From UBA1351 sp963677625 (GTDB taxonomy: Bacteria > Bacillota > Clostridia > Lachnospirales > Vallitaleaceae), in assembly GCA_963677625.2 (NCBI GenBank), contig CAXXSW010000005.1:60998-124997 (forward strand): 64,000 bases of DNA, read 5' to 3'. Each line of letters opens with the position of its first letter. The stretch's first letter is position 1. This document shows, in pieces, positions 25,750 through 35,600 of this stretch. A program made the translations under genes and the position numbers. The notes under the pieces are model-generated. The model was not told the origin of the DNA. It saw nothing but the letters and a program-made list of their open reading frames with translations, and did not search any database.

Positions 25750-26562
25750 ATGATAACCAACATAAACGGACAAACTATTAACTATGACATCTGTGGAGAT
25801 GGGCTCCCACTGATTATACTTCATGGCTTCAGTCTAGATGCCATATCCATGCAAAGAGCTATTGAAGATACCAGCATCATACTTAAGGGCTTTAAACGAA
25901 TATATATAGACCTGCCTGGTATGGGGCAGTCACCGAAACACAACTTAACTAATGATACAGATACCATGTTAGACTTGATTTGCCGATTTATAACAAAAAC
26001 TATCAGCGATCATCCATTTATTATCATGGGCTTTTCCTATGGCGGGTATTTAGCACAAGGAATCGCTAAAAAATTTCGTAATCAAATTTTAGGAGAAGTA
26101 TTAATCTGTCCTGTTGTTTATTCCAATAGCAAGACACGCCGTCTAGCACCAATCACCAGTCGTGAAATTGATGGTGACTTCCTTAATACACTGGATGAAA
26201 GTAAAAGGGAGGAATTATTAAACTCTATGGTGGTCATCAACAACCGTACTTATAATCGAGTTGAATCTGACTTTTTCAGAGCTAAAGCACTGTGTGATAG
26301 GACATTTACTAGGGCATTATTTAGAGATGGTTATCATAGTTCTTTTATTGAAGAAGATGATATGATCCATCAGCATAAAGCCCTTATTTTCTTAGGTTAT
26401 CAAGACAATGTAGTTGGATACCTTGACATGATTGACAACCTTCACCGCTATCCAAAAGCAACCGTCAATCTTCTGACAAATGCCAGCCATTCTTTTTTCT
26501 TAGAACAGCCTAAACAATTCGAGTATATTCTAAATTCTTGGCTCGCTCAATTCATGTCATAG
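25750..26562 (+). CDS. Alpha/beta hydrolase
   Basis: A 270-residue alpha/beta-hydrolase. The nucleophile elbow is MGFSYGGYLAQG (Ser in GFSYG), the oxyanion region is LHGFSLDA, the likely acid is Asp in LGYQDNVVGY, and the catalytic His is in NASHSFFLEQP. GGGAGG sits before the ATG. There is no signal peptide. Such proteins range from esterases to ring-cleavage hydrolases, and neither sequence nor context (between unrelated genes) narrows the substrate. It ends in a bidirectional terminator shared with the EAL gene. Confidence 0.85.
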   Translation: MITNINGQTINYDICGDGLPLIILHGFSLDAISMQRAIEDTSIILKGFKRIYIDLPGMGQSPKHNLTNDTDTMLDLICRFITKTISDHPFIIMGFSYGGYLAQGIAKKFRNQILGEVLICPVVYSNSKTRRLAPITSREIDGDFLNTLDESKREELLNSMVVINNRTYNRVESDFFRAKALCDRTFTRALFRDGYHSSFIEEDDMIHQHKALIFLGYQDNVVGYLDMIDNLHRYPKATVNLLTNASHSFFLEQPKQFEYILNSWLAQFMS

Positions 26563-26601
26563 ATGAAACAAGATATTCACACATAAAGAATATAAATAAT
26601 T

Positions 26602-26636
26602 AAGGAGTTAGCCTTATTTCTTGGCTAACTCCTTTT
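26602..26636. terminator. Bidirectional terminator overlapping the EAL gene's last codons
   Basis: A perfect 12-base stem (AAGGAGTTAGCC and complement) with a 9-base loop serves the convergent hydrolase and EAL genes. T-rich tracts exist on both sides. The right arm and loop encode the final residues (EKELAKK) and stop codon of the EAL protein. Confidence 0.8.
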
Positions 26637-28095
26637 CAATCATTTCATTTAGGGGCATTGGCTTTGCAAAATAATATCCCTGCCCTTTTTCACAATTCAA
26701 GTCAATAAGTAGATCTTTTTGGTCTTTATATTCAATACCTTCTGCAACTACAACTAAGTCAAGATCCTGACCTAAATTAATCAACAGCTTAGCAATAGCT
26801 AAATCTGTAGGATTATTATGAATAAAATCAATATAAGACTTATCAATCTTCAGAACATCAAAAGGAATTCGACTTAAATAACCTAAACTGGAATATTTAG
26901 TACCAAAATCATCTATGGACATTTTAATTCCTGCTAGTTTAATGGCATCAATATTTTTTTTAGACTTTTCAAAATCCTGAATAATTGAATATTCAGTAAC
27001 TTCAAGTGTAATCCGCTCTGGATTAATCCTATATTCTTCCAATTTTGATAAAAGAAAATTTACAAATTTACTTGATCTAAAAAATACACTGGAAACATTT
27101 AATGAAAAATTAGTTTCCTGAAGAACTGGATGTTCATGGATAATTTTAAACAGGTGATCAATAACCCACCTATCAATCGCACTAATTTGCTGAGTCTTTT
27201 CAGCAGCTTGAATAACCTTACCAATATTAGAAAACATAGTATCCTCATGAACCCATCTTAAGAGCACTTCATAGGAGGTAATCTCTTCCGTTTTCAAGTC
27301 GACAATCGGTTGAAAGTGAAGGTTTAACCCTTCTTCTGCCATAGCTATCTTTAACTCATGTTCAAGTCTACTCAAATAAGTAATCTCTTCCAATAAGTAA
27401 TCACTATAGATAACATATTGTTCTTTACCGTTTTCTTTAGCCTTAAAAATAGTAATATCCAAATTTTGGCTAAGACCAGTAAAGTCCTTACAATCTTTCG
27501 GATAAGAGCTGACACCCACATTTACAGAACAATGAAATGATACATTATCCATATGCCAATCTTTCCCCATAATGCTCTGTATCATATCAATTTTTTTGAT
27601 AATTTGACTCAATTCCTCCTCCATGGAAATAAGCAAGAACTGGTCTCCCCACCATCTAAAAACACTTCCGACTTCCAAATCCTCCAAGGTATTTCCTATC
27701 AAGGTTAAAAACCGATCTCCATAATCATGACCATGGACTTCATTCAAATGTTTAAAATTATTAATATCTATAAGATATACAGTAAAGGGAATTTTCTTGA
27801 GTATAAGATACTTAGCTTTTTGCTCAAAAGCAACTCGATTATCCATACCTGTTAAGGAATCCTTATAGGCCAAAGACAATAACTTACGGTTATCATACTT
27901 TATCAGTACATAGAGCAAGCCTCCAGTCAGCAAAACATATATTATACCCTTGTATGTTTGAATTCGTTGGTACATTTCAGGATCCTGTACCAAAACAGAT
28001 AAAACCTGATCGGAGAAATATATCCAGACTACACCAAAAACAAGATAGCCCAACACAGGTCTCCACGGTATATTTTTTAAGTTGATATTCTTCAT
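26614..28095 (-). CDS. Membrane-anchored GGDEF-EAL protein, probable c-di-GMP phosphodiesterase
   Basis: A 493-residue protein. Two N-terminal membrane helices (about residues 10-30 and 42-60) are followed by a GGDEF domain (about 75-225) and an EAL domain (240-490). The GGDEF signature is degenerate (RWWGDQFLLI), so cyclase activity is unlikely. The EAL domain retains SYEVLLRW, LEVTEYS, DDFGTKYSSL, LKIDKSYI and VAEGIE, so c-di-GMP hydrolysis is expected. The frame extends to 28146, but ATG 28095 has AAAGAGG upstream. It could counter the cyclase at 24028-25179. Confidence 0.88.
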   Translation of the reverse strand: MKNINLKNIPWRPVLGYLVFGVVWIYFSDQVLSVLVQDPEMYQRIQTYKGIIYVLLTGGLLYVLIKYDNRKLLSLAYKDSLTGMDNRVAFEQKAKYLILKKIPFTVYLIDINNFKHLNEVHGHDYGDRFLTLIGNTLEDLEVGSVFRWWGDQFLLISMEEELSQIIKKIDMIQSIMGKDWHMDNVSFHCSVNVGVSSYPKDCKDFTGLSQNLDITIFKAKENGKEQYVIYSDYLLEEITYLSRLEHELKIAMAEEGLNLHFQPIVDLKTEEITSYEVLLRWVHEDTMFSNIGKVIQAAEKTQQISAIDRWVIDHLFKIIHEHPVLQETNFSLNVSSVFFRSSKFVNFLLSKLEEYRINPERITLEVTEYSIIQDFEKSKKNIDAIKLAGIKMSIDDFGTKYSSLGYLSRIPFDVLKIDKSYIDFIHNNPTDLAIAKLLINLGQDLDLVVVAEGIEYKDQKDLLIDLNCEKGQGYYFAKPMPLNEMIEKELAKK

Positions 28096-28251
28096 AATAC
28101 GCCTCTTTATAGTAGGTTGCTTCCGGCTACTACCTTTCCTAACCACCTCTCTTCTTAGTATACTAGTTTAAGCCAGGAATGTCTAATCTATACCATTTAA
28201 CTTACATATATAAAGGTAATTATTTACAATCTTATAAATCACAAATACAGA

Positions 28252-28716
28252 TTAGGCTTTTTTAGGTCTCATCTTGTTGGTTCTTGATTTTTTTATCATT
28301 AAGCGGCTAATAACATGTGTCATAACAGCAAGAGGTACGATTAACTTTGACACACTGTGAATTCGTTCTAAAACTAGATACATAGTGGTATTCACGTATA
28401 AACCATTATTAAGTAAAAATCCGGTTACGACACTAAAGATATAATAAACAGCTATCACTTGTGTCGATCCTTTGGCCACTTTCATAATAGGCCTTCCTTT
28501 GTAATTAAAATTACCCTTAATCATTTGTATAATCAATTTTTTCTTTTTGGATATTAGGAAATACAATAAAGGAACAAAGAAACTGGCTATCCCCACCACC
28601 GGGTGAATCTGATAAAAAAACGCATGACTTCCTCGAAGCCACCCAACAATAAAAGTAGTTGTATACAAGGTAATAAAAATAAAATGCAGTACCATAAATT
28701 CGTTCTTAAATTTCAT
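28252..28716 (-). CDS. Four-helix histidine-rich membrane protein, cytochrome b-like
   Basis: A 154-residue protein with four predicted membrane helices and a basic C-terminus (KKSRTNKMRPKKA). Histidines sit in or next to the helices: VLHFIF, YQIHPVVG, LERIHSV and VMTHVIS. This pattern suggests a b-type haem-binding bundle (cytochrome b561/ferric-reductase-like). The frame begins at TTG 28737, but ATG 28716 is better placed for AGAGAGG. A Fur-like box overlaps its promoter, which would fit a role in iron reduction. No soluble reductase partner is adjacent. I do not recognise the exact family; the haem assignment is inferred from histidine placement. Confidence 0.6.
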   Translation of the reverse strand: MKFKNEFMVLHFIFITLYTTTFIVGWLRGSHAFFYQIHPVVGIASFFVPLLYFLISKKKKLIIQMIKGNFNYKGRPIMKVAKGSTQVIAVYYIFSVVTGFLLNNGLYVNTTMYLVLERIHSVSKLIVPLAVMTHVISRLMIKKSRTNKMRPKKA

Positions 28717-28760
28717 CAGCAGCAACCTCTCTTTCAATTCTTATGATTTCCATATAGCCT

Positions 28761-28789
28761 ATTATACCTTGACAGAAAATGATAATCAA
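28761..28789 (-). promoter_or_regulatory. Promoter of the cytochrome b-like gene
   Basis: On the minus strand TTGATT (28784-28789) and a perfect TATAAT (28761-28766), 17-base spacing. Confidence 0.55.
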
Positions 28790-28794
28790 TCATC
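28775..28794 (-). promoter_or_regulatory. Fur-like box over the -35 element
   Basis: Minus strand reads GATGATTGATTATCATTTTC. The 13 bases GATTATCATTTTC match 11 of 13 of the Fur-type GATAATCATTATC, preceded by a GATGAT hexamer. It covers the -35 of the histidine-rich membrane protein's promoter, a repressor position. The match is imperfect and the DNA is AT-rich, so it is suggestive only. Confidence 0.4.
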
Positions 28795-28842
28795 CTTTCA
28801 ATTTGCTATTACTAGTTATCTTTGTCATCTACCAATAACTAC

Positions 28843-28870
28843 AAACAGACAGCCACATGGCTGTCTGTTT
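28843..28870 (-). terminator. Hairpin after the M29 aminopeptidase gene
   Basis: A perfect 12-base stem (AAACAGACAGCC and complement) with loop ACAT, 47 bases past the aminopeptidase stop codon at 28918. The following T tract is short, so termination strength is uncertain. Confidence 0.65.
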
Positions 28871-28917
28871 ATTCTCATTTGGTCAGATTTAACCTTTATT
28901 AATATAGACTAGGAAAA

Positions 28918-30141
28918 TCAGATTACCAAGTTTCCATTTCTAAACACTTCCACTTCTTTACCTTCTGCAGTAACACCAATAATTGACAAGTCTTCTGTAC
29001 CGACCATAAAATCAACATGAGTCATGGAATCATTGGCTCCTGCTTCAATAAGTTGGTCTTGAGATAATTCACTACCTCCGACTATCGTTGTTGGATAAGC
29101 TCTACCAATTGCAAAATGGCAGGACGCGTTCTCATCAAAAAGCGTATTAAAGAAAAGTGTGTTCATATCAGATATAGGTGAATTATAGTCGACAAGAGCT
29201 ACTTCACCTAGATATCTTGCCCCTTCATCAAAGTCTATCATTTCACGAAGAACGTCTTCCCCAACTTCAGCTCCATAATCGACAATCCTTCCTTCTTCAA
29301 ACTTAAACCAGAACCTATCGATAATATTACCTTGATAACTTAAAGGAAGGGCAGAATATAAGATCCCATTTGTACCCATCTTATCAGGCATTGTAAAGAC
29401 TTCTTCAGTAGGCATATTAGCGAAGAATTTAATACCTTCAGCAGAAAAAGCGGAACCACCACACCATAAATGGTTTTGAGCCAATTTAACCTCAAGATTC
29501 GTACCCAAACTGTTTTTGTAAACTAATTTATCAAAACGGTAATCATTAAGTACTTCTTTACGTCTTTCCAAGTTTTTATCATGAGCTTCCCAAGCAGCAA
29601 CTGGATCTTCTGTATCCACACGGACAGTTTTATAGATAGCTTCCCACAAAGCTTCCAAGGCTTCATCTTGCCCTAAGTTAGGAAACATTTTTTTAGCCCA
29701 GGCAGGTGTAGGCATGGATGCAACACACCAAACCAATTCATCATTCATCATCTTATCATAAAAAACACGAAGGCTTTTCATTCTAGATTTAGAATAGGTT
29801 CCGATTTTATTTGGATCTATTCCTGTAAGAAGATCAGGATCTTCTGCTGCAATACTAATTAGACTCGAACCCTTTTCCACAAGCTCATCAAAAAAAGCTT
29901 TTTCATATTTAGGTAAACGAGTAAATACCTCATCTGCGGCCATTTCAAACTGAAGGCGTTTGACTTTTTCATCCGTCCATAAAACATTAACTTCAGACGC
30001 TCCTTTAGCATATGCCGCCTCGGTTAGCGCTCTTGTAAAATCTTTTGCATCTGTAGTTGACCGAATAGCTAAGCTTTGTCCTTCTTGTATATTAACACCA
30101 AATCGAATAATCAATTCAGCATATTGTTGTAATCGATTCAT
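28918..30141 (-). CDS. M29 family aminopeptidase
   Basis: A 407-residue cytoplasmic metallo-aminopeptidase of the M29 (AmpS/PepS, thermophilic aminopeptidase) family. The N-terminal domain begins with YAELIIRFGVNIQEGQSLAI. Conserved catalytic-domain segments include NMPTEEVFTMPD (metal-ligand Glu), YQGNIIDRFWFKFEEGRI, GARYLGEVALVD, NTLFDENASCHFAIG and NDSMTHVDFMVG. Length is normal. It lies 13 bases downstream of the Xaa-Pro aminopeptidase gene and forms a two-gene peptide-utilisation operon with it, finishing peptide breakdown inside the cell. Confidence 0.93.
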   Translation of the reverse strand: MNRLQQYAELIIRFGVNIQEGQSLAIRSTTDAKDFTRALTEAAYAKGASEVNVLWTDEKVKRLQFEMAADEVFTRLPKYEKAFFDELVEKGSSLISIAAEDPDLLTGIDPNKIGTYSKSRMKSLRVFYDKMMNDELVWCVASMPTPAWAKKMFPNLGQDEALEALWEAIYKTVRVDTEDPVAAWEAHDKNLERRKEVLNDYRFDKLVYKNSLGTNLEVKLAQNHLWCGGSAFSAEGIKFFANMPTEEVFTMPDKMGTNGILYSALPLSYQGNIIDRFWFKFEEGRIVDYGAEVGEDVLREMIDFDEGARYLGEVALVDYNSPISDMNTLFFNTLFDENASCHFAIGRAYPTTIVGGSELSQDQLIEAGANDSMTHVDFMVGTEDLSIIGVTAEGKEVEVFRNGNLVI

Positions 30142-30154
30142 ATTTCCTCCAACT

Positions 30155-31393
30155 CTATCTCGCCATGAAGGCTTCTATATCTTCTACCGATTTAATTATA
30201 TTCTTAGAAAGAACATCAAATCCATTCTTTGTTACCAAAACATCATCTTCTATACGGATTCCAATGGATTCTTCTCCTATATAGAGTCCTGGTTCAACTG
30301 TTATAACCATACCAGGTTTTAAAGTCAACTCTCTGCCTCCAACATCATGGGTATCTAAACCAAGAGAATGACCAATAGAATGATAATAATACTTTATAAC
30401 ATCCTTATCCTCTGTAATTAAACCAAGTTGTTTAAGACCTTGAGTCAAAAGCTCTTTAGCCTTCGCGTTAAGTTCAGTCATAGTCACACCAGGTTTTATC
30501 ATGGAGATAATGGCTTCATTGGTAGAAAGAACTACGTTATATACATCCTTTTGACGATCAGTAAACTTGCCGTTTACTGGATAAGTTCGACTAATATCAG
30601 CAGAATATTCATCAAACTGTGCGCCTAAATCAAAAAGAACTAACTCACCATCATGCATGACATCATCATTTCCCACATAGTGAAGAATAACAGCATTGTC
30701 GCCTGATGCAGCAATCGTTTCAAAAGCTTCTCTATCTGCACCTAGTTTAGCTATCTGGTAATCAAACTCAGCGACAGGTTCATATTCTTTTTGTCCTGGC
30801 TTTAAGCTAGAAAGTACCCGTTTCAAACCTGACTCTGTCATATTAATAGCTTTTTGCATTTTTTCAAGTTCCATCTCAGACTTAATTAACCGCTGTTTTG
30901 CCAATAGGTGGGATGAATTTTTAATAGAAATAAATGAATATTTTTCTTGAATAATGTTGGAATATTTCATTGCTTGAGTCTGAGTCACTTCTGGACTCAA
31001 TCTAAACATATCAAGATATACCCTCTTAACTCGACCTAGGCCAATCTTGCTATTTAACCATGTATCAAAGTCTTCCACAAAAAGAACCTCATCTACTCCT
31101 GATATGTCTAGGGCTTCTTCTTTCTTCAAATAAATCCCCACCCATTTTTCAATATCAAAGTTTGGTCTTTTTATGAACAAGGTTGACTCTACCTTGTCAT
31201 CTACCTTTTCAATAGACAAAATAAACTCTTCTTTTTTTATTCCAGTCAGATAAAGAAAATTCTTATTAGGTCTAAAAGGATATAAACTATCTGCTGTGCT
31301 GTTTGGTGAAGTACCGTTAAAAAATAGTGCTAGTGATTCATTCTTTATTTTTTTAGAAAACTGTTTTCTGTTATTGCTTACAAACGCTTTCAT
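30155..31393 (-). CDS. pepP: Xaa-Pro aminopeptidase (M24B)
   Basis: A 412-residue aminopeptidase P. The N-terminal creatinase-like domain contains RPNKNFLYLTGI. The C-terminal pita-bread domain has the metal ligands in LFDLGAQFDEYSADISRTY (two Asp), HSIGHSLGLDTHDVG (His), ITVEPGLYI (Glu) and GIRIEDDVLV (Glu). It removes N-terminal residues preceding proline. No signal peptide is present. It is the first gene of a two-gene unit with the M29 aminopeptidase. Confidence 0.93.
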   Translation of the reverse strand: MKAFVSNNRKQFSKKIKNESLALFFNGTSPNSTADSLYPFRPNKNFLYLTGIKKEEFILSIEKVDDKVESTLFIKRPNFDIEKWVGIYLKKEEALDISGVDEVLFVEDFDTWLNSKIGLGRVKRVYLDMFRLSPEVTQTQAMKYSNIIQEKYSFISIKNSSHLLAKQRLIKSEMELEKMQKAINMTESGLKRVLSSLKPGQKEYEPVAEFDYQIAKLGADREAFETIAASGDNAVILHYVGNDDVMHDGELVLFDLGAQFDEYSADISRTYPVNGKFTDRQKDVYNVVLSTNEAIISMIKPGVTMTELNAKAKELLTQGLKQLGLITEDKDVIKYYYHSIGHSLGLDTHDVGGRELTLKPGMVITVEPGLYIGEESIGIRIEDDVLVTKNGFDVLSKNIIKSVEDIEAFMAR

Positions 31394-31515
31394 AGAGCCT
31401 CCTTTTTGTTAGATATTCAGCAATCTAATCATTACATACTAAGATTGTCATCTAATATATTAGTAAAAGTATAGCAGTTTGTGTCCCTATATTCAAATCT
31501 TTTTTCTATACATAT

Positions 31516-31543
31516 AGACTCATGTGTGTAAAAATGTTATAAT
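31516..31543 (+). promoter_or_regulatory. Probable azlCD promoter
   Basis: A perfect TATAAT (31538-31543) with TAGACT (31516-31521) 16 bases upstream, 39 bases before azlC. Confidence 0.4.
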
Positions 31544-31582
31544 CATGCAGATTTATGCGTTAATACATTAAAGGAGCTTGTT

Positions 31583-32290
31583 ATGAATGAACCGACTTTC
31601 ACATTAGGAATTAAACATAGTATCCCTATCGCACTAGGTTATTTCGTAGTTTCATTTACCTTTGGCATGATGGCATCACTAGGCGATATAAGCCCTTTCC
31701 ATGCCATTCTAATCAGCATGACCTCTGTTACCAGTGCCGGGCAATTCGCAGGAACCAACATCATGATTGCAGGTGGTAGCTATGTGGAACTCTTGCTTTC
31801 CATGTTGGTTATCAATTCAAGATATGCTCTTATGTCAGCCTCTCTGAGTCAAAAACTTAGCCATCATATGGCTTTATGGAAAAAATCGATAATGGCATTT
31901 TTAATCACAGATGAAACATTCACTGTCGCTTCTATCGAAGTTGAAGAAGTGACTTTTCCATACTTTATGGGTCTAGCTTCTCTTCCTTATATAGGCTGGA
32001 CCCTAGGTACAGTCATCGGTAGTTTTATGGACCATATCATGTCTATTTCTATGCAAAACGCTGCTTCTATTGCATTATACTGCATGTTTATCGCCCTATT
32101 TATACCGCCTTCCAAAAGCCAATCCAGTATACGTTCAGTTGTCCTACTTACAATTGTCTTAAGCTCTATCCTATATTATATTTCTTGGTTTAAGTTCATT
32201 TCGACAGGTTATAAGATTATTCTTGCTGCAACATTAAGTTCTACCTATGGGGCACTACGTTATCCCGTTACAAAGGAGGTTACAGAATGA
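31583..32290 (+). CDS. azlC: AzlC, large subunit of branched-chain amino acid exporter
   Basis: A 235-residue integral membrane protein of the AzlC/BrnF (LIV-E) family. GIKHSIPIALGYFVVSFTFG at the N-terminus, SVTSAGQFAGTNIM and VINSRYALMSASLSQKL are family hallmarks. Several hydrophobic helices follow. It works with AzlD, which overlaps it by 4 bases (ATGA), to export branched-chain amino acids or analogues. The gene faces away from the peptidase operon next door, and the pairing with peptide breakdown is sensible because peptide growth can overload amino acid pools. Confidence 0.93.
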   Translation: MNEPTFTLGIKHSIPIALGYFVVSFTFGMMASLGDISPFHAILISMTSVTSAGQFAGTNIMIAGGSYVELLLSMLVINSRYALMSASLSQKLSHHMALWKKSIMAFLITDETFTVASIEVEEVTFPYFMGLASLPYIGWTLGTVIGSFMDHIMSISMQNAASIALYCMFIALFIPPSKSQSSIRSVVLLTIVLSSILYYISWFKFISTGYKIILAATLSSTYGALRYPVTKEVTE

Positions 32291-32601
32291 ATCCAATAGC
32301 TGCTATCCTTCTCATGGCCGTTATTACCTATTTCATTAGGTCTATTCCCCTCATATTCATTAAGGAGCATATAAACAACGTCTTTATCCAGTCATTCCTT
32401 CATTACATTCCCTTTGGAATTCTAACAGCTATGACTATACCCTATATTTTTTACGCTACAGGCCACCTTCTATCAGCTCTTGCCGGAACAGCAACAGCCT
32501 TACTTCTTGCCTGGATGAAAAAAAGTCTGATTACAGTCTCAATGGTCTCTGTAGCTATTGCTTATGTGGTCGAGACATTATTGGCTATCCAACATTTATA
32601 A
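32287..32601 (+). CDS. azlD: AzlD, small subunit of branched-chain amino acid exporter
   Basis: A 104-residue protein with four membrane helices, of the AzlD/BrnE family. VITYFIRSIPLIFI and LHYIPFGILTAMTIP are typical. It overlaps azlC by four bases and ends 15 bases before the convergent alpha-mannosidase gene's stop codon; no separate terminator is visible. Confidence 0.92.
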   Translation: MNPIAAILLMAVITYFIRSIPLIFIKEHINNVFIQSFLHYIPFGILTAMTIPYIFYATGHLLSALAGTATALLLAWMKKSLITVSMVSVAIAYVVETLLAIQHL

Positions 32602-32616
32602 ACTAATAACCTTCTT

Positions 32617-35600
32617 CTACTTTATCATAATTGTTTTTAATTCATATGGTCTAAATTCAAGCTCAAAAGAACTCTCATTTGTTATTAAAGTTTCATTTTC
32701 TTCCATCAAGTCACATATATAGCAAGCTTGAATATCCATATCAAAGTCAAGTTTAAGAACAGCTTTACCACCATACATTTCATGAAATCTTAAAACTATA
32801 GCTTCACTATCCTCAGCCTTTTTCATTGCATCTAAACATACGCTGTCTCCATCAAGTCTTACAAAAGATTGAGGTTTTTTCACTTTTCCTGAAAAACACT
32901 TAAGGGAATCATTTAAGTCCCAAGCCTCATGTATAAGTTTTGACTCATACCAAATCTCTTCATGCACATACAGACTATAGGTAAACACCTGTCTTCCTCT
33001 ATCTGCTACTGGATCAGGAAAACTTGGAGACTTTAGTAAGGTAAGACGCATCACATTATCTTTTATATCATAACCGTATTTACAATCATTTAATAAACTT
33101 ACTCCAAAGCCCTTTTCTGATAAATCTGCCCATTGATGACCAACAACTTCAAACTTAGCCATATCCCATGATGTACTTCGGTGAGTCGGCCTGGTGACAT
33201 TTCCAAATTGAATATCGTATCTTGCCTCAGTAGATCGTACATCAACAGGGAATGCAACTTTAAGAACTTTATCACGTTCCTCCCAGTGTACAGTTGTTTT
33301 AAAATCAATGCGTTTAGAATTCTTATAAACAATTAATGTTTGAATAATATGAGTTTTGTTGTACTTCCAACTAAACTCATAAGATGCCATTAGAGGGCCA
33401 TTAGACACTTCTTTAACACCCTTAAAGTCATCGATAATTTCTTTTTTCATATCAATCGTTGATTCTAACTCCCAAGCGTCATACTCTCTTGGTTTGTCTT
33501 CAAAAATCTGTAATTCATTTCCTATACCCGTTAGCACTTCACGAGAAGTTTTTTTATCTATGATTGATGTCAATTGCCCATACTTGTTCCACTTAATTTC
33601 ATAATGAGGGGTACTTAAAAGGTTATCTACCTTCTCAAAACTTACAGTTTCCAAAAGATTTTCATCAGCTATATAAGAATCTAATATTTCATTTCTATTC
33701 TTAATAGAAACAGTTTCCATACTCAATGGTTCCATATTATCCATAAAAACAACTATATTCTTATCTTCTTTTTGATAGGATAATTGCTTGTTTGATCCAT
33801 CAACAATGACCTTATCTTCTAAATCAAGATTTTCCAAACCTTTCAAAGTCACTAAACCTTGACGTTTCCAACCAGCAGTATTAAAAACAGTAAAAGTTGA
33901 ATCCTTTTTTGTAACTAAATGTTGAAGGGCTTCTTTCTCAACATTATTTACTATATTTTGAACATCCTCATATTCAATTTTAGAATCTTCATAAACCTCA
34001 TGAATACTTGACCCTGGTATAATATCATGAAATTGATTTCTTAATATGATCTTCCAACCTTCATTAAGCATCTTCCATAACCTATCGTCAGTATCATTTT
34101 CATTTTTTACCATACCAAAAACACTTAATATCTCTGCATTCCTATAGCTTAGCTCCATTTTACGATTCATGAGTTTGTTATAGGCTTGAGAGGTATATGT
34201 TCCACGGTGAAACTCTAAATAGAGTTCGTTATCCCAGGTATGAAGATATCTATCATTAGACTCACTTATTGTTTTGTGTAAGCCTTCTAAATAGTTTGTC
34301 ACACTACCAGTTTTAGTTGATGCCATTGATGGTAGACTATCAATAACACGTCTATTTTCTAACATGTCACGATTAACGCCACCACCTCCATCACCATATC
34401 CATAAGACACTAACATTGTGTCATTTAGGTCTTTATTTCGATAATTTTCCCAAACACCTTTAACGATTTTTGGAAGTATATTACCATTATAGGTATAAAA
34501 TTTCGTATCTCCATCGACATCAGGTGTTGTTACAAAATGTGTCAGAACTTCACTCCCGTCTAAGCCTCTCCATATAAAAGTGTCATTAGGCATACGGTTT
34601 ACTTCATTCCAACTGATTTTTGTTGTGATAAAGGTGTCTATTCCTGATTTTTTTAGAATTTGTGGCATTGCCCAAGTATAACCAAAAACATCTGGCAGCC
34701 ACAAAAACGTATTTCTATATCCAAATTCCTTTTCAAAAAAACGCTTTCCATAAAGAATCTGTCTTACAATAGACTCACCACTAGTTAAGTTACAGTCAGC
34801 TTCAACCCACATACTACCTGATGGTTCCCATTTACCCTCATTAACTTTTCCTTTAATCTGTGCATAGATTTCCGGAAAATCTTTTTGTATATATTCATAC
34901 AACTGAGCTTGTGTCTGAAGGAAATGATATTCATCATATTGTTCCATTAACCTTAATACTGTGGAAAATGAACGTGAAATCTTTTCTCTCGTGTGTTTTA
35001 AACGCCATAACCAAGCTACATCTATATGGGTATGGCCAGTACAGATAACCTTATGCGGGCTCTTACCATCCATTTTTTTTAGTTGGTCTTCAAGATAATT
35101 ATTTGCTTTTTCGACTGATAAGTAAAATTCATCAGACCTATGATTGGTAAAGTCAAGAAATTGAAAAGCATTAACCAAGATCTTCTGCAACTGGTGTTTA
35201 TATAAATCGCTATCATCTAGAACTTCAATGGTTTCTCCAATATTCTTAGCTAAATAATACAGGGAATCACACGCTTCATCTAATACAGCAATAAAGGCTT
35301 CTCTAAATTGATGGTATTGTAACTGAATCTCCCCACCACCTTCAAGTCCAGACCACAAGCGAAAATCAAGTCTACACGCTTCGCCTAATTCATCTATATC
35401 AAAAAACACTTCTTTATGATTAGTATCCACACCTTGATAGGGTTTTTTATTGATATAAACCATAGATTCAAATTGAGAATTATTACCTATACCAGTTTTA
35501 CCAAAGTCAAAATACCCAACAACTTTCTTTCCTTTAAATGATTGAGGAAATATAATCTGGCTATTCAGCCATATATATGTATCTCTACCTATCCAGTACT

